Below are positions 55,527 to 64,000 of a stretch of DNA of 64,000 nucleotides, in pieces; position 1 is the stretch's first letter; every line of letters begins with the position of its first letter. The stretch spans positions 124,001 to 188,000 of the forward strand of contig OCMG01000004.1 in assembly GCA_900215285.1 (NCBI GenBank), written 5' to 3'. This DNA is from Ensifer adhaerens. GTDB taxonomy: Bacteria > Pseudomonadota > Alphaproteobacteria > Rhizobiales > Rhizobiaceae. The notes below the pieces were generated by a model. It was not told the origin of the DNA. It saw nothing but the letters and a program-made list of their open reading frames with translations, and ran no database searches. Made by a program: the position numbers and the translations under genes.

Positions 55527-56942
55527 ATGAATGACGATCTCCTGAAGCTTTTCGATTGCGACGAAGGCGCGGTGAAGGACGTCGTCGCCGAGGCGTTGAA
55601 GGACGCCGACGATGGAGAGCTTTATCTCGAACATGCCCAGGCCGAGGCCCTGACCTTTGACGACGGGCGGCTGAAGGCCGGGACGTTCAATACCGACCAG
55701 GGCTTCGGTCTTCGCGCCGTCGCCGGCGAGGCGGTGGGCTATGCGCATGCGGGCGACCTGTCGCTTTCCGCGCTCAAACGTGCGGCGGACGCCGTGGGCG
55801 CGGTGACGCGTGGCTATTCCGGCGCCTATGCCGATGCCCCGCAGGGCACGAACAAGCGGCTCTATTCCGCCGAAAACCCGATCGGCGAGCCGAGCTTCGA
55901 GGCAAAGGCCCAACTGCTTCAGGAAATCGATGCGTTCCTCCGCGCCGAAGACCCGCGTGTGCGGCAGGTGACGGCCTCGATCGCCGCCAGCTGGCAGATC
56001 GTCGACATCATCCGCCGCGATGGACACCGTGTACGCGACATCCGTCCGATGACGCGGCTGAACATTTCCGTCGTGGCCGGCGAAGGTGACCGGCAGGAAA
56101 CAGGCTCGTTCGGCACGGGCGGGCGCAAGGGCTTCGGCGATTTCATCCTGACGGAGAACTGGCAGGTCGGCGCGCGCGAAGCGTTGCGCCAAGCGCTGGT
56201 CAATCTGTCGGCCATCGACGCGCCTGCGGGCACGATGGATGTCGTTCTCGGGTCCGGATGGCCGGGTGTCATGCTGCATGAAGCCGTCGGCCATGGTCTG
56301 GAAGGTGATTTCAACCGCAAGAAGACCTCCGCCTTTGCCGGTTTGATGGGCGAAATGGTCGCCGCCAAGGGCGTCACCGTCGTCGATGACGGCACGATCG
56401 AAGCGCGACGCGGCTCGCTGACCATCGATGACGAAGGCACGCCGTCGGGCTACAATGTGCTCATCGAGGACGGTCGCCTCGTCGGCTACATGCAGGACCG
56501 GCAAAACGCCCGGCTGATGGGCATGAAGCCGACCGGAAACGGCCGCCGTCAATCCTATGCGCACCGGCCCATGCCACGCATGACCAACACCTATATGCTC
56601 GGTGGCGACAAGACGCCGGAAGAGATCATCGCCTCGGTCAAGAAGGGCATCTATGCCGTCTCGTTCGGCGGCGGCCAGGTGGATATTACCTCGGGCAAGT
56701 TCGTCTTCGGCTGCACCGAGGCCTACATGATCGAGGACGGCAAGATCGGCGCGCCGGTGAAGGGCGCGATGCTGATCGGCAACGGCCCGGAATCCATGCG
56801 CCGCATCTCGATGGTCGGCAACGACATGAAGCTCGATCCCGGTATCGGCATGTGCGGCAAGGCCGGCCAGAGCGTGCCGGTCGGCGTGGGACAACCGCAT
56901 CTGCGCATGGACCAGGTCACCGTTGGAGGCACCCGGACCTGA
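55527..56942 (+). CDS. tldD: TldD metalloprotease
   Basis: Zinc protease subunit that acts with TldE (PmbA) in peptide maturation, such as microcin or CcdA processing. The 471 residues carry the HExxxH motif H251-EAVG-H256 in MLHEAVGHGLEGDF, and the C-terminal signature FVFGCTEAYMIEDGKIGAPVKGAMLIGNG. No tldE partner is in the window. ATG 55527 begins the family sequence. Confidence 0.96.
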   Translation: MNDDLLKLFDCDEGAVKDVVAEALKDADDGELYLEHAQAEALTFDDGRLKAGTFNTDQGFGLRAVAGEAVGYAHAGDLSLSALKRAADAVGAVTRGYSGAYADAPQGTNKRLYSAENPIGEPSFEAKAQLLQEIDAFLRAEDPRVRQVTASIAASWQIVDIIRRDGHRVRDIRPMTRLNISVVAGEGDRQETGSFGTGGRKGFGDFILTENWQVGAREALRQALVNLSAIDAPAGTMDVVLGSGWPGVMLHEAVGHGLEGDFNRKKTSAFAGLMGEMVAAKGVTVVDDGTIEARRGSLTIDDEGTPSGYNVLIEDGRLVGYMQDRQNARLMGMKPTGNGRRQSYAHRPMPRMTNTYMLGGDKTPEEIIASVKKGIYAVSFGGGQVDITSGKFVFGCTEAYMIEDGKIGAPVKGAMLIGNGPESMRRISMVGNDMKLDPGIGMCGKAGQSVPVGVGQPHLRMDQVTVGGTRT

Positions 56943-57109
56943 CACAGACCGGCCGCGGGTGACCCACTGCCGGTGTCACGAGATTTTGCCAGACGTCAGC
57001 CCGGCGCGGCGGGGCTCGCCTCTCCCATGGTCATAATTCGGTGGACGGTCGTTGCATTCGCACGTAATGTTTGTGTCGGCGATCGGAATTTTTCACGGGC
57101 ATTATCTGC

Positions 57110-58876
57110 ATGCATGAAGACACGCTGCCTGACACGGACGTTCCAACCGTGCCGGAGCAACCGGCATCGGGGCCGGTCGATGTGGAAGCGCGCATTCTCC
57201 TTGCCCTGCCCGATATCGTCTGGTGCCTTGATCGACACAGACGTTTTCGTCTTTGCAACGCAGCCTTCGAGACTTTTACGGGCGTGTCGCAGCAGGAGCT
57301 TGCCGGCAAGCTGCCGCCCTTCGAGGGCGTGGAACTGCCGGACTTCATTCGCGGGTTCATGACCCATGCAACCGAGTGCCAGAGCGAGCGCGGAGAATAT
57401 GTCGTCCGCAATCCCAGGACAGGGCTGCGGATATATTTCGAGACAACCGAGATCGCGCTCAACGGCCCGGACGGAACAATCGACGGTTTTGTCTGCGTCG
57501 CCCATGACATGACGCGTCGCAAAAGTCTGGAACTTGAGCTCACCGCGAGCCGTAACGAGCTTTTCCAGCACGCCTATTACGACCCGATGACGGGGTTGCC
57601 CAATCTCCGCCACCTCTCCGGGAAGCTCGCCGAAGCAGTGTCGGTTGCCGGCGCTGACCGAACCCATGGCGCCGTGCTCAAGATCGACCTCGACCGTTTC
57701 AGCGCAATCAACGAGACGGTGGGGCGGGCGTCGGGAGACAAGGTCCTGGTCGAGCTTGCCAAGCGCTTGCGGGAGGAGGCCGAACGCAGCGGAGACTTTC
57801 TCTCTCGCCTCGACGGCGCCAGTTTTGCGATGATCGTGACCCGACCTGCCCTTCCGGACAGCATTGCGCGTGACTGCGAACGACTGCTCACACGGATATC
57901 GAAGCCGTTTTTCGTCGAGCAGAAGCTGCTGACCGTCACGGCCAGCATTGGCGCGTCCTTCTATCCGGAACATGGTGACAATCCCGAGCAGCTTCTGTCC
58001 CAGGCCGACATCGCGCTGCTCTTTGCCAAGCGCGGAGGCCAGAATACCTGGCGCGTCTTCGACGACAGCCTGATCGATGAGGCACGCGAACGCTTCGAGC
58101 TGGAAGCCGATCTGCGCAAGTCGATCGAAGGCAATGATTTCACGGCACATTTCCAGGCCAAGATCAATCTGCAGACCGGCGAGATCGCCGGTGTCGAAGC
58201 GCTGATGCGCTGGAACCATCCCGAGATGGGCTCCATACCGCCCGGCGTTTTCATCCCGCTCGCGGAGCAGACGGGGCTGATCATTCCGCTCGGCGAGCGG
58301 ATCATGACGGATGCCTGCCATTTCGCACGCAAATGGAACGACGGGGTGCGGAAGCCGGTCAGGGTATCGGTCAACCTCTCCCCCCGGCAGATCATGCTGG
58401 ACGACTTCGTGCCGCTGCTCAAAGGCTGCATTTCACGGGCGGGCTGCCGGTCGAACTGGCTGGAACTGGAAATCACCGAAAGCATGCTGATGTCCGATCC
58501 GCAGCGGATCGACGAGTTGATGCGCGGACTCTCCGCGCTCGGCATTGCCGTTTCGATCGACGACTTCGGCACCGGCTATTCGGCGATCAGCAGCCTGACG
58601 CGCTATCCGATCGCGACGCTGAAAATCGACCGCAGTTTCGTGCACACCCGCGTGAACGACGGCAAGCCGTCGGCCATTGCCCGCACCATTGTCGCGATGG
58701 CGCGGGAACTCGGGATCAAATGCGTGGCAGAGGGCATAGAGCTGGCCTCGGAAGCCGACATGATGCGCAAGATCGGCTGCGACGAAGGCCAGGGCTTCCT
58801 CTGGCATCGCCCGATGCCGGAGGAGGACTTCTTCCTCTGGGTTGAGCGCTATGAAAAGACAGCCGCTGCCGGCTAG
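57110..58876 (+). CDS. PAS-GGDEF-EAL protein with degenerate GGDEF site
   Basis: A 588-residue cytoplasmic c-di-GMP enzyme. PAS domain (about 27-140, IVWCLDRHRRFRLCNAAFETFTGVS), GGDEF-like domain (150-320) whose signature reads DGASF, so it cannot cyclise GTP, and an EAL domain (330-585) with VEALMRWNHP, ELEITESMLM, IDDFGTGYSA, LKIDRSFV and VAEGIELASE intact. It should be a phosphodiesterase gated by the PAS domain. It follows tldD in the same direction, separated by 167 bases. Confidence 0.92.
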   Translation: MHEDTLPDTDVPTVPEQPASGPVDVEARILLALPDIVWCLDRHRRFRLCNAAFETFTGVSQQELAGKLPPFEGVELPDFIRGFMTHATECQSERGEYVVRNPRTGLRIYFETTEIALNGPDGTIDGFVCVAHDMTRRKSLELELTASRNELFQHAYYDPMTGLPNLRHLSGKLAEAVSVAGADRTHGAVLKIDLDRFSAINETVGRASGDKVLVELAKRLREEAERSGDFLSRLDGASFAMIVTRPALPDSIARDCERLLTRISKPFFVEQKLLTVTASIGASFYPEHGDNPEQLLSQADIALLFAKRGGQNTWRVFDDSLIDEARERFELEADLRKSIEGNDFTAHFQAKINLQTGEIAGVEALMRWNHPEMGSIPPGVFIPLAEQTGLIIPLGERIMTDACHFARKWNDGVRKPVRVSVNLSPRQIMLDDFVPLLKGCISRAGCRSNWLELEITESMLMSDPQRIDELMRGLSALGIAVSIDDFGTGYSAISSLTRYPIATLKIDRSFVHTRVNDGKPSAIARTIVAMARELGIKCVAEGIELASEADMMRKIGCDEGQGFLWHRPMPEEDFFLWVERYEKTAAAG

Positions 58877-59022
58877 CCCCGCGCCTCGCCAACATGTTCA
58901 AATGACGGCAGGTTTTCTCAATCCAATTTAAATCTTTCGCCTCTAGGCTCACGCCGGGGTTGTCTGGGGCATGATCGATCGGGTCCGTGCCTTCCGGCGC
59001 ATATCCGGTGGAGAGACGTTCG

Positions 59023-60078
59023 ATGACGGGTGGACTGAAACTGCTTGCCAGGCAACAGGCCAAGCGATTGGGAATAGCCGGCGGACTGGAAGCATCCGCC
59101 ATGTTGAGCAGCCTTGGACTGGGGCGCAGCCTTTCCGGGCGCGGCGTCATCTTCACGCTGCATCACGTCCGCCCTCATCTTGCGCGTAACTGCGAGCCCA
59201 ACCGCCATCTCGAAATCACGCCACAGTTTCTCGACGAGGCAATCGGCGCGGTGCTCGAGGAAGGGTATCTGCCGATCGCGCTGTCTCAACTGCCGGACTG
59301 GCTGAAGCATGGCGATCCGGCAAAACCCGTGGCCATCTTCACGCTCGACGACGGCTATCGCGACAATGCGGTGCATGCGGCCCCGGTCTTCGCCCGCCAT
59401 GACGTGCCCTACACGATCTTCGTCACGCGCGGCCTCACCGAACGGACGCACACGCTCTGGTGGGAGACGCTGGAAGCGCTGGTGAACGCCACGACAGAAA
59501 TCGACTACGATTTCGGCCAGGGGATGGAGTTGGTGGAAGCGTCCACGCCCAGCCAGAAAATGGCGGCCTATGAGCGCATCGGCGCCAGCATTATCGGCGC
59601 GAACGAGGCGGAGGCGATCGTCCAGCTGAACGAGTGCGCGCGGGCCTATGGCGTCAACGCGGATGCGATTGTCCGCGACCTCATCATGGATCGGAAGGAA
59701 CTGCAGGCGCTGGCGACGCAGCCGCTTGCCCATCTGGGCGCCCACACCATTTCACACCGCGCGCTGTCGTTCCTGAGCCGCAATGCGGCCATCGACGAGA
59801 TGACCGCTTCGGCGATCTACGTCACCGGGATAACCGGGCGACGGAACCGGATATTCTCCTACCCCTACGGTTTTGCAGAGGCTGTCTCGAAACGGGACAG
59901 GGATCTCGTGCTCGAATGCGGCTTCGATCTCGCCGTCACCACCGCGCCCGGCACGCTCACCGACCGCGCGCTCGCCCATATGGGCGGGCTGCCACGAGTG
60001 TCGCTGAACGGACTGTACCAGAAGGCCCGCTACGTGCGGGCACTCGCTTCAGGCATCCCCTTCAAGCTGCTGAACTGA
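59023..60078 (+). CDS. Polysaccharide deacetylase-family protein (NodB homology)
   Basis: A 351-residue protein with a NodB-type domain. FTLDDGYRD (Asp109/Asp110) and LGAHTISHRAL (metal His pair) are the two catalytic motifs, and FSYPYGF is motif 3. A helical N-terminal region precedes the domain. It probably deacetylates an N-acetylated surface or exported polysaccharide; no signal peptide is seen. GGAGAG precedes ATG 59023. Confidence 0.9.
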   Translation: MTGGLKLLARQQAKRLGIAGGLEASAMLSSLGLGRSLSGRGVIFTLHHVRPHLARNCEPNRHLEITPQFLDEAIGAVLEEGYLPIALSQLPDWLKHGDPAKPVAIFTLDDGYRDNAVHAAPVFARHDVPYTIFVTRGLTERTHTLWWETLEALVNATTEIDYDFGQGMELVEASTPSQKMAAYERIGASIIGANEAEAIVQLNECARAYGVNADAIVRDLIMDRKELQALATQPLAHLGAHTISHRALSFLSRNAAIDEMTASAIYVTGITGRRNRIFSYPYGFAEAVSKRDRDLVLECGFDLAVTTAPGTLTDRALAHMGGLPRVSLNGLYQKARYVRALASGIPFKLLN

Positions 60079-60104
60079 TCTGCAGCGGCGATGCCGGGCA
60101 GCGT

Positions 60105-60719
60105 TCACGGATACATGCGGACCTTGTCCCATCCGCCCTCGACGCGCTTGAACTCGACGCGATCATGGAGGCGGAACTTGCGGTCGTGCCAGAATTCGAT
60201 GGCGCGCGGCTTCAGGCGGAAACCCGACCAGTGCGGCGGGCGCGGAATATCGCCGAGACCGAATTTCGCAGTATATTCAGCGACTGCCTTCTCCAGGGCG
60301 AAGCGGCTTTCCAAGGGGCGCGACTGCTTTGAAGCCCAGGCGCCGATACGGCTGCCACGGGCACGCGAGGCGTAGTATTCATCCGCCTCGGCATCCGTGA
60401 CCGTCTCCACATCGCCGCGCACACGCACCTGGCGACGCAGACTTTTCCAGTGAAAGCACATGGCCGCCTTACGCGCGCCTAGAAGTTCCCTACCCTTCTG
60501 GCTCTCATAGTTCGTATAAAAGACAAAGCCGTCCTGATCAAAACCCTTGAGAAGAACCATTCGTACATTGGGCAGACCTTCGTCATCGACCGTGGCAAGC
60601 GCGAGCGCATTTGGATCATTCAGTTCGCTTTCCGTAGCATCGGACAGCCACTGGGCGAAAAGTGTGAATGGTTCATTTTCTTCTGTGAAGTCACTTGTTA
60701 TTAACCCATTTGCGGTCAT
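60105..60719 (-). CDS. pdxH: Pyridoxamine/pyridoxine 5'-phosphate oxidase
   Basis: FMN enzyme making pyridoxal 5'-phosphate. The 204 residues have [52 protein letters not shown] (FMN binding), [14 protein letters not shown] and the C-terminal substrate-binding [18 protein letters not shown] with Arg-x-Arg-like tail. It is convergent with the deacetylase gene and divergent from the lipoprotein gene. Confidence 0.97.
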   Translation of the reverse strand: MTANGLITSDFTEENEPFTLFAQWLSDATESELNDPNALALATVDDEGLPNVRMVLLKGFDQDGFVFYTNYESQKGRELLGARKAAMCFHWKSLRRQVRVRGDVETVTDAEADEYYASRARGSRIGAWASKQSRPLESRFALEKAVAEYTAKFGLGDIPRPPHWSGFRLKPRAIEFWHDRKFRLHDRVEFKRVEGGWDKVRMYP

Positions 60720-60761
60720 TCTTGTCGCAGTCCTCGTTTTTTCGCGTCGGGATATATAGTC

Positions 60762-61214
60762 GTGCAACCAATAACAAAGCAGGCATTGGAAAAGAATAGC
60801 CGCACCGCCTGCGGAGTCCTCAAACTTGTCACGGTGGCAATCCTTTGCCTGTCGGCGGCTGGTTGCATGGGAACCGGTTTCGGACTTGCCGACAATGTCG
60901 ATACCGGCGTGACGACACAGTCCACACCGGCAGCAACCCGCAAGCCGGTCGATTCCGACGAGGCGACGATTCGCAACGCCGTCAGCTCCGCAGACCTCGG
61001 TCGCCTCAACGGCGAACCGCTGCCTTGGGCCAACACGGATACCGGCAGCGCTGGCGTCGTCACGGGGATCACCCAGACGCAGGCTGGTGAAGTCACCTGC
61101 CGGGACTTTACGACGACCAGCCACAGTTTCAAGGGCGTATCCAAATATCGTGGCACGACCTGCCTGACGCCGTCGGGCGAGTGGAAGATCGTCAGCTTCG
61201 ACGAGCAGGTCTGA
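60762..61214 (+). CDS. RT0821/Lpp0805-type surface lipoprotein
   Basis: A 150-residue lipoprotein. The signal ends at lipobox LSAAGC (Cys35). The C-terminal half ([16 protein letters not shown]...[18 protein letters not shown]) matches the RT0821/Lpp0805 outer-surface family with a likely disulfide. GTG 60762 is the start, with GGGA upstream; no ATG start is available in a suitable place. Function unknown. Confidence 0.83.
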   Translation: MQPITKQALEKNSRTACGVLKLVTVAILCLSAAGCMGTGFGLADNVDTGVTTQSTPAATRKPVDSDEATIRNAVSSADLGRLNGEPLPWANTDTGSAGVVTGITQTQAGEVTCRDFTTTSHSFKGVSKYRGTTCLTPSGEWKIVSFDEQV

Positions 61215-61417
61215 CGGTCCGGCCTGCTTGCGCGCAAGCCCAAGGTAAGGCCCGATCTCTATTCTCATTCACCTTGGGATTCATGTGAGAGTTCCGCAAC
61301 GGCGCGATGAACGGCTCCGACCTGGTCGGGCATGCGGCGGCGGCTGATCCACCTGACTTTCCAGAACGAAACCGGCGGGCAATGTTCCGCGTCTTCGCAA
61401 GGTTGGATGGCTTTCGG

Positions 61418-62272
61418 ATGCGTGACCCCTACAGCGTGCTGGGCGTGAAGCCGACAGCCAGCCTTGAGGAGATCAAGGCGGCATGGCGGGCGCAGGCCAA
61501 GTCGCTGCATCCCGACCGGAACCGCAGCGATCCCAATGCGCATGTTCGTTTTGCGGAAGTTGGCCAAGCCTATCAATTGCTGAAGGATCCCGAAAAACGC
61601 CAGCGCTTCGATCAGGAGCGACGTCTGGCGGAGGAGGCGCGGCGGCGCGAGTCGGCGAGCGGCGCCTCACGCGCAACGGAAGGACAGTCGAGGAGTGAGT
61701 CCTCGGAGAGCGACATCTTTTCCAGCTTCTGGAGAAAAGTGGCCGGTCAGCAGCCCGCCCCCGACAAGGCCCCCGACCTCGCCGTCGAGGCACAGATCTC
61801 CATCGAGGACATCTTCGAGAAGAAAAAGCCGCTCGTGCAGCTTCCGGACGGGAAAACCCTGCGCGTAGCCATGCCGGAAGGGGTGACGGATGGGCGACAG
61901 GTGCGGATCGCGGCACAGGGTCACCGCGTGCACGGTCTGAAGCGGGGCGATGTCGTCGTCACGTTCCGCATCGCGCCCCATCCCGTATTCCGCGCGGACG
62001 GGCTCGACCTTTACACCAACCTTCCCGTGGACATCGAGAACGCGGTGCTGGGTTGCGAAACCATCGTGGATGCGCCCGACGGCACCGTGCGGGTGACGGT
62101 CCCGGAATGGTCCGGCTCGGACCGGACACTGCGAATTCGCGGACGGGGGCTGCCCGGGCGCGACGGCGGGCGCGGCGACCTCTATGCCGAAATTCGCGTG
62201 ATGCTGTGGGACCACCCCGATGACAAGGTCAAGGATCTCATGCGCAGCCTGCGCGAAGGGCTGTTTCTGTAG
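61418..62272 (+). CDS. J-domain / DnaJ C-terminal domain protein (CbpA-like co-chaperone)
   Basis: A 284-residue co-chaperone. The J domain (residues 1-70) has HPD at 31-33 and GQAYQLLKDPEKRQRFD. A short Arg/Glu/Ser-rich linker follows, then DnaJ-C beta domains (AVEAQISIEDIFEKKKPLVQLPDGKTLRVAMPEGV, and GRGLPGRDGGRGDLYAEIRV). There is no zinc finger, as in CbpA. The frame opens at 61307, but ATG 61418 gives the correct J-domain start; its ribosome-binding site is weak. Confidence 0.9.
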   Translation: MRDPYSVLGVKPTASLEEIKAAWRAQAKSLHPDRNRSDPNAHVRFAEVGQAYQLLKDPEKRQRFDQERRLAEEARRRESASGASRATEGQSRSESSESDIFSSFWRKVAGQQPAPDKAPDLAVEAQISIEDIFEKKKPLVQLPDGKTLRVAMPEGVTDGRQVRIAAQGHRVHGLKRGDVVVTFRIAPHPVFRADGLDLYTNLPVDIENAVLGCETIVDAPDGTVRVTVPEWSGSDRTLRIRGRGLPGRDGGRGDLYAEIRVMLWDHPDDKVKDLMRSLREGLFL

Positions 62273-62391
62273 CAGCGTTTTGAAAGAGCACAGATTATTT
62301 CGATTACTCTTATTTCCTTACCATTCAACTTCTTGAACCTTCCGCCCCGCTGTGCCATAGGGCTCAAAATCATTGAGACGGAGAGTATTCC

Positions 62392-63210
62392 ATGGTCCAG
62401 ACAGGCGGGCTGATGCAGGGCAAGCGCGGCATCATCATGGGCGTGGCCAACAATCGTTCGATCGCCTGGGGTATTGCGAAGGCTTGTGCCGATGCGGGTG
62501 CCGAGATCGCGCTCACCTGGCAGGGCGACGCGCTCAAGAAGCGCGTGGAGCCGTTGGCCGGAGAGATCGGCGCCTTCATGGCGGGCGATTGCGACGTGAC
62601 CGACATGGCCTCCATCGACGCGGTCTTCGCGGCTGTCGAACAGCACTGGGGCAAGATCGACTTTCTCGTTCACGCCATCGCCTATTCCGACAAGGAAGAA
62701 TTGACCGGCCGTTACGTTGACACGACGCGCGAGAACTTCCTGAAGTCGATGGACATTTCGGTCTATTCCTTCACAGCCGTCGCCCAGCGTGCCGACCGCA
62801 TCATGAATGATGGCGGCTCGATGGTGACCTTGACCTATTATGGCGCCGAAAAGGTCATGCCGAACTACAACGTCATGGGCGTTGCAAAGGCCGCGCTCGA
62901 AGCCAGCGTGCGCTACATGGCGGTCGATCTCGGCGGCCGCGGCATTCGCGTCAATGCGATTTCGGCCGGACCGATCAAGACGCTGGCCGCCTCCGGCATC
63001 GGCGACTTCCGCTACATCCTGAAGTGGAACGAATATAACGCGCCGCTGAAGCGCAATGTCTCTCTGGAAGAAGTTGGCCGCTCCGGCCTTTACCTGCTTT
63101 CGGACCTCTCGACCGGCGTGACCGGCGAGGTTCACCATTGCGATTCCGGATATCACACGATCGGCATGAAATCGGTCGATGCACCGGACATTTCGGTGGT
63201 CAAGGACTGA
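62392..63210 (+). CDS. fabI: Enoyl-[acyl-carrier-protein] reductase (NADH)
   Basis: Reduces enoyl-ACP in fatty acid elongation. The 272 residues are SDR-like with GVANNRSIAWGIA (NAD binding) and the catalytic Tyr149, Tyr159 and Lys166 (YYGAEKVMPNYNVMGVAK) in the FabI spacing. It is followed by a histidine phosphatase gene after 7 bases; the reductase is the likely target of triclosan-like inhibitors by family knowledge. Confidence 0.97.
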   Translation: MVQTGGLMQGKRGIIMGVANNRSIAWGIAKACADAGAEIALTWQGDALKKRVEPLAGEIGAFMAGDCDVTDMASIDAVFAAVEQHWGKIDFLVHAIAYSDKEELTGRYVDTTRENFLKSMDISVYSFTAVAQRADRIMNDGGSMVTLTYYGAEKVMPNYNVMGVAKAALEASVRYMAVDLGGRGIRVNAISAGPIKTLAASGIGDFRYILKWNEYNAPLKRNVSLEEVGRSGLYLLSDLSTGVTGEVHHCDSGYHTIGMKSVDAPDISVVKD

Positions 63211-63217
63211 GTTGGCC

Positions 63218-63820
63218 ATGGTTCCCGAGGTTCCGCTCTACCTGATCCGCCACGGTCAGACGGACTGGAACGCCGAGGGCCGTTTTCAGGGTCAGCGCGA
63301 CATTCCGCTCAACGATGTCGGCCGCGGCCAGGCCCGCAGAAACGGCGCGCTCCTGCAGTCGCTGATCGGCGACAGGGCCACCGACTTCGCCTTCGTTTCG
63401 AGCCCGATGACGCGAACGCGCCAGACCATGGAACTGGTCAGGACGGCAATGCATCTCGACCCCGCAGCTTACACGACGAACGATGCGCTGGTGGAGCTCT
63501 CCTTCGGAGACTGGGAAGGCCATACACTGGCCGAGTTGAAGGCGCTGTTTCCGGAGGCGATGCACAGGCGAGAGGCCGACAAGTGGAATTTCGTGCCGCC
63601 CGGAGAGAAGGCTGAGAGCTACGAAATCCTTTCCTGGCGCGTCTCCGGCTGGCTGCGTTCCGTCAATGTGCCGACGGTTTGCGTGACGCATGGCGGCGTC
63701 ATGCGCTCGATCATCAAGCTTTGCGCTGCTTCAGGCGCAGTCGAGGCATCCGAAACGGATATACGGCAGGACAGCATCCTGACCTTCAAAGATGGCAGAC
63801 TGGCCTGGATCGCAGCCTAA
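63218..63820 (+). CDS. Histidine phosphatase-family protein (phosphoglycerate mutase-like)
   Basis: A 200-residue branch-1 histidine phosphatase. Motif LIRHGQTDWN (His12 nucleophile), SPMTRTRQTMELV (second Arg), ELSFGDWEGHT and VTHGGVMRSI (second His) are intact. It could be a phosphoglycerate mutase or a broad phosphatase. ATG 63218 is used. It directly follows fabI. Confidence 0.93.
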   Translation: MVPEVPLYLIRHGQTDWNAEGRFQGQRDIPLNDVGRGQARRNGALLQSLIGDRATDFAFVSSPMTRTRQTMELVRTAMHLDPAAYTTNDALVELSFGDWEGHTLAELKALFPEAMHRREADKWNFVPPGEKAESYEILSWRVSGWLRSVNVPTVCVTHGGVMRSIIKLCAASGAVEASETDIRQDSILTFKDGRLAWIAA

Positions 63821-63832
63821 GCCGTGATGGCG

Positions 63833-64000
63833 TCATTCGGTCTGCAGATCGTCAATGACCCGCTTGCCGTCCGTCGTCGAGTAATAGATGACGACCTTCA
63901 CACCCGGCTTCAGACCATCGAAATTGAACTCGGACGGCGTCATGTAGGTCTTGCCGTCGCTGAGCGTGATGGACCCCTTGTCCTTGTCGATCGCAGTGAT
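63833..64000 (-). CDS. DUF1344 domain protein, C-terminal fragment
   Basis: The last 55 codons of a leftward gene that continues beyond the window. AIDKDKGSITLSDGKTYMTPSEF and GLKPGVKVVIYYSTTDGKRVIDDLQ match DUF1344, a small periplasmic beta-strand domain of unknown function common in Rhizobiales. The start and any signal peptide are outside the window. Confidence 0.85.
   Translation of the reverse strand: MTAIDKDKGSITLSDGKTYMTPSEFNFDGLKPGVKVVIYYSTTDGKRVIDDLQTE

Overview
The window is a gene-dense, roughly 60% GC stretch of an alphaproteobacterial chromosome, most likely Rhizobiaceae (Rhizobium/Agrobacterium/Ciceribacter-like). The evidence is a CcrM-type methyltransferase, an exact RirA-type iron-responsive operator (TGA-N9-TCA), a FixK/FnrN anaerobox in front of an aa3 oxidase operon, IalB and RT0821-like surface proteins, DUF1344, YqgE, and C/G-rich palindromic intergenic repeats of rhizobial type. 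No rRNA, tRNA, CRISPR array, insertion sequence or prophage was seen. Genus and species cannot be fixed from this sequence alone.

Layout. 1-9 kb: the end of a membrane protein gene, ppdK, an iron-type FecBCD ABC operon divergent from a SAM methyltransferase (a RirA-like operator lies between them), a DUF922 protein, and an ORC/Cdc6-like AAA ATPase preceded by three copies of AGATATAAG. 9-17 kb: smc, a DsbA-like lipoprotein, DUF721 and mutY, with a PagL-like lipid A deacylase and an Old Yellow Enzyme gene lying between them. 17-32 kb: two HAD phosphatases, thrC, an M16 peptidase, GNAT, a large PAS-GGDEF-EAL receptor, an esterase, VOC, YqgE, a DsbD-alpha-like protein, a peroxiredoxin and an OGT-like glycosyltransferase. 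32-43 kb: ccrM with a CtrA-like box, a TauD dioxygenase behind a strongly foldable 5' leader, a periplasmic Clp-fold protein, an ArgP/ArgO-type regulator-exporter pair, a zinc ABC operon with Zur-like boxes and a new 47-codon lead gene, a TetR/SDR pair with twin operators, and a ParDE module. 43-54.5 kb (minus strand): ctaC-ctaD-ctaB-ctaF-ctaG-ctaE, then GNAT, DUF983, SURF1, DUF1304, ispH, a GGDEF-EAL gene, thrB and rnhA. 54.9-64 kb: IalB, tldD, a PAS-GGDEF-EAL protein, a polysaccharide deacetylase, pdxH, a lipoprotein, a J-domain protein, fabI, a histidine phosphatase and part of a DUF1344 gene.

Together the genes cover central metabolism (ppdK, thrB, thrC, fabI, ispH, pdxH), aerobic respiration with its assembly factors, iron and zinc uptake, envelope maintenance, chromosome management (smc, ccrM, mutY, rnhA) and c-di-GMP turnover (three GGDEF-EAL proteins, two with a degenerate GGDEF site). 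The observations most worth follow-up are the structured leader of the TauD-family gene, the AGATATAAG array in front of the ORC-like ATPase, the iron operator between an ABC importer and a methyltransferase, the overlooked small membrane protein heading the zinc operon, and an SDR that has lost its catalytic Ser and Tyr.
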